This document shows, piece after piece, positions 60,325 to 64,000 of a DNA stretch of 64,000 nt. The DNA is from Bacillota bacterium (lineage in GTDB: Bacteria > Bacillota > Thermincolia > Thermincolales > UBA2595), in contig JAJZQD010000001.1 in the NCBI GenBank assembly GCA_021847735.1, positions 1 through 64,000 on the forward strand, written 5' to 3'. Within the stretch, counting starts at the first letter, position 1. Each line of letters opens with the position of its first letter. The translations under genes and the position numbers were made by a program. Under the pieces are notes generated by a model. It worked only from the letters and a program-made list of their open reading frames with translations. It had not been told where the DNA came from and searched no databases.

Positions 60325-60543
60325 ATGATAACTTCATCTCAAATGACTGAAAGAAGTAAAATTGTCCTAAAGGAAATTAACTCCTTGGCTGCCATTTTCC
60401 AACAGAATGCCGCAGCAACGGAGGAAGTGGCTGCTTCCACGCAGGAAATGAATGCTGCAACAGAGGAAGTGTTAGCTTCCACAGACGCCATGGCAGGGAT
60501 GGCCGAAGAGCTGAAATCCCTGGTAAACCAGTTTAGACTATAA
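60325..60543 (+). pseudogene. C-terminal remnant of a methyl-accepting chemotaxis protein
   Basis: The 72-residue frame (FQQNAAATEEVAASTQEMNA, then LKSLVNQFRL at the end) equals the last 60-70 residues of MCP signalling domains. The hairpin tip, membrane segments and sensor are missing. A GGAG and an ATG precede it, so a short peptide could still be made, but loss of the rest indicates a gene remnant. Confidence 0.75.
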
Positions 60544-60639
60544 TTCCCCTTCACCACCCTCGGAAGCAAAAGATTGCAGGTGAACCTCAAGAATACATGC
60601 CAGGTTTTTCAGGCCTGGCATGTCGGTGGTCTGTTTGAT

Positions 60640-60718
60640 GGCAAAGGAAGAGGCAGGTGTGTTCCTCCAAAACGGCGTTGTTGCTCGCTCGGAGGAATAC
60701 CCCTGCCTTCTTCCGTCC
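60640..60718. repeat. Long hairpin repeat with conserved loop, copy B
   Basis: GGAAGAGGCAGG pairs with CCTGCCTTCTTCC and GTTCCTCC with GGAGGAA. The inner GTTGTTGCTCGCTC equals copy A at 39260. It directly abuts the ppdK stop codon and may act as its terminator or stabilising hairpin. Confidence 0.72.
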
Positions 60719-63378
60719 TATTTTGTGCTGACGCTGCTTTCTCCCCCGGCAGCAGCCTGAGCTGCAGCCAGCCGGGCAATGGGTACGCGGTATGGTGAAC
60801 AGCTTACATAGTCCATACCTATCTTATGGCAGAAGCCAATGGAAGTCGGCTCCCCACCATGCTCCCCGCAGATACCTACCGACAGCTTGGGATTTGCCTG
60901 ACGGCCTAAATCGGAACCCATCTTTACCAGTTTACCTACACCGCCCTGGTCAAGAACCACAAAGGGGTTGTCAGCCAGAATCTTTTTATTAATATAGTCT
61001 TGCAGGAACTTTCCTTCCGCATCGTCCCGGCTGAAGCCAAGGGTCGTCTGAGTCAGGTCATTGGTTCCAAAGGAGAAGAAGTCGGCATGAGCGGCGATTT
61101 CGTCTGCAGTAACGCAGGCCCTTGGAAGTTCTATCATAGTACCTACGTGGATGTCATATTTGACGTTCTGCTCTGTCTGAACGGTCTTGGCAATTTCAAC
61201 GGCCTGGTCACGCAGCATTTTAAGTTCTTTTTCATGGATAACCAGGGGAATCATGACCTCCGGCTGGGCATCCACACCTTCTTTAATAAGCTGGGCCGTA
61301 GCCTGGTAAATAGCCCTCACCTGCATAGCGTAAATCTCCGGCCAGGTTACAGCCAACCGGCACCCCCTGTGCCCAAGCATGGGGTTGAACTCGTGAAGCT
61401 GCCTGACCTTGCGAAGGAGTTCTTCTTTTTCCTTTAATATATTCTTGTCGCCTTTGGTGCATTTAAGCTCCGTTATTTCTACCACCAGTTCTTCCTGGTT
61501 TGGCAGGAACTCGTGCAGCGGGGGGTCGAGAAGGCGAATATATACCGGGAACCCTTCCATTGCCTTCAAAATACCATAGAAATCACTTTGCTGCATCGGC
61601 AGCAGCTTATCCAGTGCTGCTTCCCTGTCTTCGGTGGTCTCAGCCAGAATCATTTCCTGTACGATGGGAAGCCTCTCCTGGGCCATAAACATGTGCTCTG
61701 TGCGGCATAGTCCGATGCCGGCGGCCCCGAATTCGCGGGCTTTCACGGCATCGGCTGGAGTATCTGCATTGGCCCTTACGGCCATCGTCCGAATTTCGTC
61801 AGCCAACCCAAGCAGGCTCTGGAATTCAGCCGAAAGCTTGGGGTCAATCATCGACACCTGACCCAAGATTACCTGCCCTGTGGCACCGTCAACGGAGACT
61901 ATGTCCCCTTCTTTAACAACAAGGTTATCAACTGCGAAAATCTTTGCTTCGTAATCAATTTTTATGGCTTCACAGCCGCAGACACAAGGCTTGCCCATGC
62001 CCCTCGCAACTACCGCGGCGTGACTGGTCATGCCTCCACGGCTTGTCAGAATGCCCTGGGCGGCCACAATACCGTGAATATCATCCGGAGTGGTCTCAGT
62101 TCTGACAAGAAGCACCTTTTCCCCGGCCTGACCAAGCTTCTCGGCTTCGTCAGCATTGAAAACAACTCTGCCGCTGGCAGCACCCGGCGATGCCGGAAGT
62201 CCCTTGGCAATGACGTTAAATTTGGCTGATGGGTCGATTCTTCGGTGTAATAACTGGTCAAGGGTACCTGCTTCCACGCGGAGGATAGCCTCTTTCTTGT
62301 CAATCAGGCCCTCTCCGACCATGTCTACGGCAATCTTGATAGCGGCACTGGCAGTCCTTTTTCCGTGGCGGGTCTGGAGTATGTAAAGTTTGCCTTTTTC
62401 TACGGTAAACTCGATATCCTGCATGTTTTTATAGTGCTGCTCCAAAAGGTTGCAGATATCAGCAAACTGGCGGTAAATAGCGGGCATTTCTTCCTGAAGC
62501 TTGGCAATAGGCTGGGGTGTCCTGATACCGGCCACAACATCCTCACCCTGGGCATTTATCAGGTACTCGCCGTAAAGCACGTTTTCCCCGGTGGACGGGT
62601 TGCGCGTGAAGGCAACCCCTGTGCCACAGTCGTCGCCCATATTACCGAATACCATGGACTGGATGTTAACAGCAGTCCCCAGGTCGTCAGGAATCTGGTT
62701 CAGGCGGCGGTATACGATAGCCCTCTGGTTGTTCCAGGAACCGAATACAGCCTGCACTGCCAGAAGCAGCTGCTCCATGGGGTCGGTGGGAAAGCCCATG
62801 CCGGTTTCGCGCTTGACCACGTTTTTGAAGGCTTCTACAACTTCCTTCAGGTCTCCGGCATCAAGCTCGGTATCATAGTGAACACCGCGTTTGGCCTTCT
62901 GGGCGTCCAAAACGCTTTCAAATTTATGGTGCTCCAGGCTGAGCACTACCCCGCTAAACATTTGAATAAAGCGGCGGTAGCAATCTAAAACGAACCGTTC
63001 GTTATTCGTGGCTTTAATTACAGCTTGGCAGGTCTGGTCATTAAGACCCAGGTTGAGGATAGTATCCATCATACCTGGCATGGAAAACTTGGCACCGGAA
63101 CGGATGGAAAGCAGCAGCGGGTTTTCCGTGTCACCGAATTTCTTCCCTATTTTCTTTTCCAGGATAGCCATCTTTTCCTTGATTTCTTCGGTTAAACCTT
63201 CTGGCATCTTACTCCCTTGGGCATAGAAATCATTACATGCCTCGGTGGTTATTGTGACGCCCTGGGGTACGGGTAGACCAATATTGGTCATTTCGGCCAG
63301 GTTTGCCCCTTTACCCCCTAATAATCCTTTCATCTCCGCATTGCCTTCTTCGAACAGGTACACATATTTCTTTGCCAT
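60718..63378 (-). CDS. ppdK: Pyruvate, phosphate dikinase
   Basis: The 886-residue protein converts pyruvate, ATP and phosphate to phosphoenolpyruvate, AMP and pyrophosphate, or the reverse. It has the N-terminal ATP-grasp (LLGGKGANLAEMTNIGLPVP near 19), the swivelling domain with the catalytic His in GGMTSHAAVVARGMGKPCVC near 450, and the C-terminal PEP/pyruvate barrel with GIGLCRTEHMF and a catalytic Cys in SVGICGEHGGEP near 833. The length is that of the bacterial enzyme. Its regulator gene lies 31 bp upstream, so both are expressed together. Confidence 0.97.
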   Translation of the reverse strand: MAKKYVYLFEEGNAEMKGLLGGKGANLAEMTNIGLPVPQGVTITTEACNDFYAQGSKMPEGLTEEIKEKMAILEKKIGKKFGDTENPLLLSIRSGAKFSMPGMMDTILNLGLNDQTCQAVIKATNNERFVLDCYRRFIQMFSGVVLSLEHHKFESVLDAQKAKRGVHYDTELDAGDLKEVVEAFKNVVKRETGMGFPTDPMEQLLLAVQAVFGSWNNQRAIVYRRLNQIPDDLGTAVNIQSMVFGNMGDDCGTGVAFTRNPSTGENVLYGEYLINAQGEDVVAGIRTPQPIAKLQEEMPAIYRQFADICNLLEQHYKNMQDIEFTVEKGKLYILQTRHGKRTASAAIKIAVDMVGEGLIDKKEAILRVEAGTLDQLLHRRIDPSAKFNVIAKGLPASPGAASGRVVFNADEAEKLGQAGEKVLLVRTETTPDDIHGIVAAQGILTSRGGMTSHAAVVARGMGKPCVCGCEAIKIDYEAKIFAVDNLVVKEGDIVSVDGATGQVILGQVSMIDPKLSAEFQSLLGLADEIRTMAVRANADTPADAVKAREFGAAGIGLCRTEHMFMAQERLPIVQEMILAETTEDREAALDKLLPMQQSDFYGILKAMEGFPVYIRLLDPPLHEFLPNQEELVVEITELKCTKGDKNILKEKEELLRKVRQLHEFNPMLGHRGCRLAVTWPEIYAMQVRAIYQATAQLIKEGVDAQPEVMIPLVIHEKELKMLRDQAVEIAKTVQTEQNVKYDIHVGTMIELPRACVTADEIAAHADFFSFGTNDLTQTTLGFSRDDAEGKFLQDYINKKILADNPFVVLDQGGVGKLVKMGSDLGRQANPKLSVGICGEHGGEPTSIGFCHKIGMDYVSCSPYRVPIARLAAAQAAAGGESSVSTK

Positions 63379-63409
63379 TATCCATCCCCTCCATATAATG
63401 AAAAATATT

Positions 63410-64000
63410 TTATTGTAAATTGTGTCTTATGATTTCCAGAACCTTGCTAGCTGTTTCTTCGACAGCCTTATTAGACACATCGATAATTGGGCAACCAACT
63501 TTCCGCATTATCCCCTCTGCGTAATCCAACTCAATGAGGATACGCTCAAGGCTAGCGTAATCGGCGCCTGATTTAAGACCAAGCGTCCTCAACCGCTCCT
63601 GTCTGATTTCATTAAGCAGTTCGGGTTTAATGGTTAACCCAATGACTCTGTTCTTAGATAGATTAAAAACCTCTTCGGGAGGCGCTACTTCGGGCACCAG
63701 CGGAACATTGGCCGCTTTTATACTCTTATGGGCCAGATACATGCAAAGAGGAGTTTTGGAAGTTCGCGAAACCCCTATTATGACCACATCGGCCCTGATA
63801 ATACCCCGGGGGTCTTTGCCGTCATCGAATTTAACGGCAAAATCGATGGCTTCCACTTTTCTGAAATAATTCTTATCCAGCTTGTGCAGTAAACCGGCCT
63901 TCATTTTCGGAATCTTGCCCGATACATTAGCAAGGGCATTCATCATCGGCCCCAAAATGTCCACGATGGGGACGCCGTGAGTCTTCGCTTCCTTGACCAA
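63410..64000 (-). CDS. PPDK/PEP synthase regulatory kinase-phosphorylase (DUF299), partial
   Basis: The 196 visible residues are the C-terminal part; the N-terminus lies beyond the right edge. It has the P-loop-like GVSRTSKTPLCMYLAHKSI, VPEVAPPEEVF and GLTIKPELLNEIRQERLRTL, typical of YqfL/PpsR proteins. These bifunctional enzymes phosphorylate PPDK with ADP to switch it off and remove the phosphate again. It directly precedes ppdK, its target. Confidence 0.95.
   Translation of the reverse strand: MVKEAKTHGVPIVDILGPMMNALANVSGKIPKMKAGLLHKLDKNYFRKVEAIDFAVKFDDGKDPRGIIRADVVIIGVSRTSKTPLCMYLAHKSIKAANVPLVPEVAPPEEVFNLSKNRVIGLTIKPELLNEIRQERLRTLGLKSGADYASLERILIELDYAEGIMRKVGCPIIDVSNKAVEETASKVLEIIRHNLQ

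Overview
The window looks like a chromosomal segment of a low-to-mid GC anaerobic Firmicute of the Clostridia, most likely in the Peptococcaceae / Desulfotomaculum-Pelotomaculum neighbourhood. This is inferred from the order of the housekeeping genes at the right (PPDK regulator, ppdK, dGTPase, YaiI/YqxD, dnaG, sigA, tRNAs, trmK, Nif3, zinc-ribbon protein, rnpB), from two-subunit glycine dehydrogenase, a tungsten-type aldehyde oxidoreductase, CooT, and a mycofactocin locus of the kind known from this group. I cannot name the species. Nearly all genes are on the minus strand.

Left part (1-8.8 kb): a partial nucleotidyltransferase-like gene, a metallophosphoesterase, an APC permease, an AcoX-type ATP-NAD kinase homologue and gcvPB-gcvPA, preceded by two complete tandem glycine riboswitches in series (four aptamers). 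From 8.7 to 11.3 kb come an acetamidase/formamidase (plus strand), a partial copy of the rnpB 3' end, an AAA ATPase remnant cut by a 117-bp repeat, and an AmiS/UreI-type channel.

Centre (11.5-38.3 kb): the main attraction. A run of about 25 closely packed genes combines a mycofactocin pathway (mftA, a 36-residue precursor that overlaps larE, plus mftB, mftC, mftE, mftF, a mycofactocin-type SDR and two FadH/OYE reductases), a FixABCX/ETF electron-transfer set, a tungsten-type AOR with MoaD-like proteins, and the nickel-pincer cofactor genes larB and larE. Upstream lies a second operon of larC, an iron alcohol dehydrogenase and a histidine kinase / sigma-54 activator pair. Between the two operons sit a terminator, two matching 15-bp palindromes 21 bp apart and a near-consensus sigma-54 promoter, so the activator very probably drives the mycofactocin operon. 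The inferred job is oxidation of an alcohol or related substrate with mycofactocin as redox carrier, electrons leaving through ETF/FixC and aldehydes going to the AOR. No larA, mftD, mftG or mftR is present in the window.

Right-centre (38.7-49.3 kb): rnpB with a heptamer-repeat insertion, a pseudo-RNase H/cupin fusion, three housekeeping genes, then an accessory island (43.4-48.9 kb) holding an array of covarying hairpins, several long structured repeats, a complete type III toxin-antitoxin system (ToxI repeats plus ToxN/AbiQ toxin) bracketed by direct repeats, a group II intron remnant, and four tRNA genes.

Right part (49.4-64 kb): sigA, dnaG, dGTPase and others, a cobalamin-riboswitch-controlled CbiMQO operon ending in the nickel protein CooT, a CDF efflux pump, ppdK and its regulator. 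A 117-bp three-hairpin element occurs four times, and three copies lie directly upstream of a gene in the same orientation.
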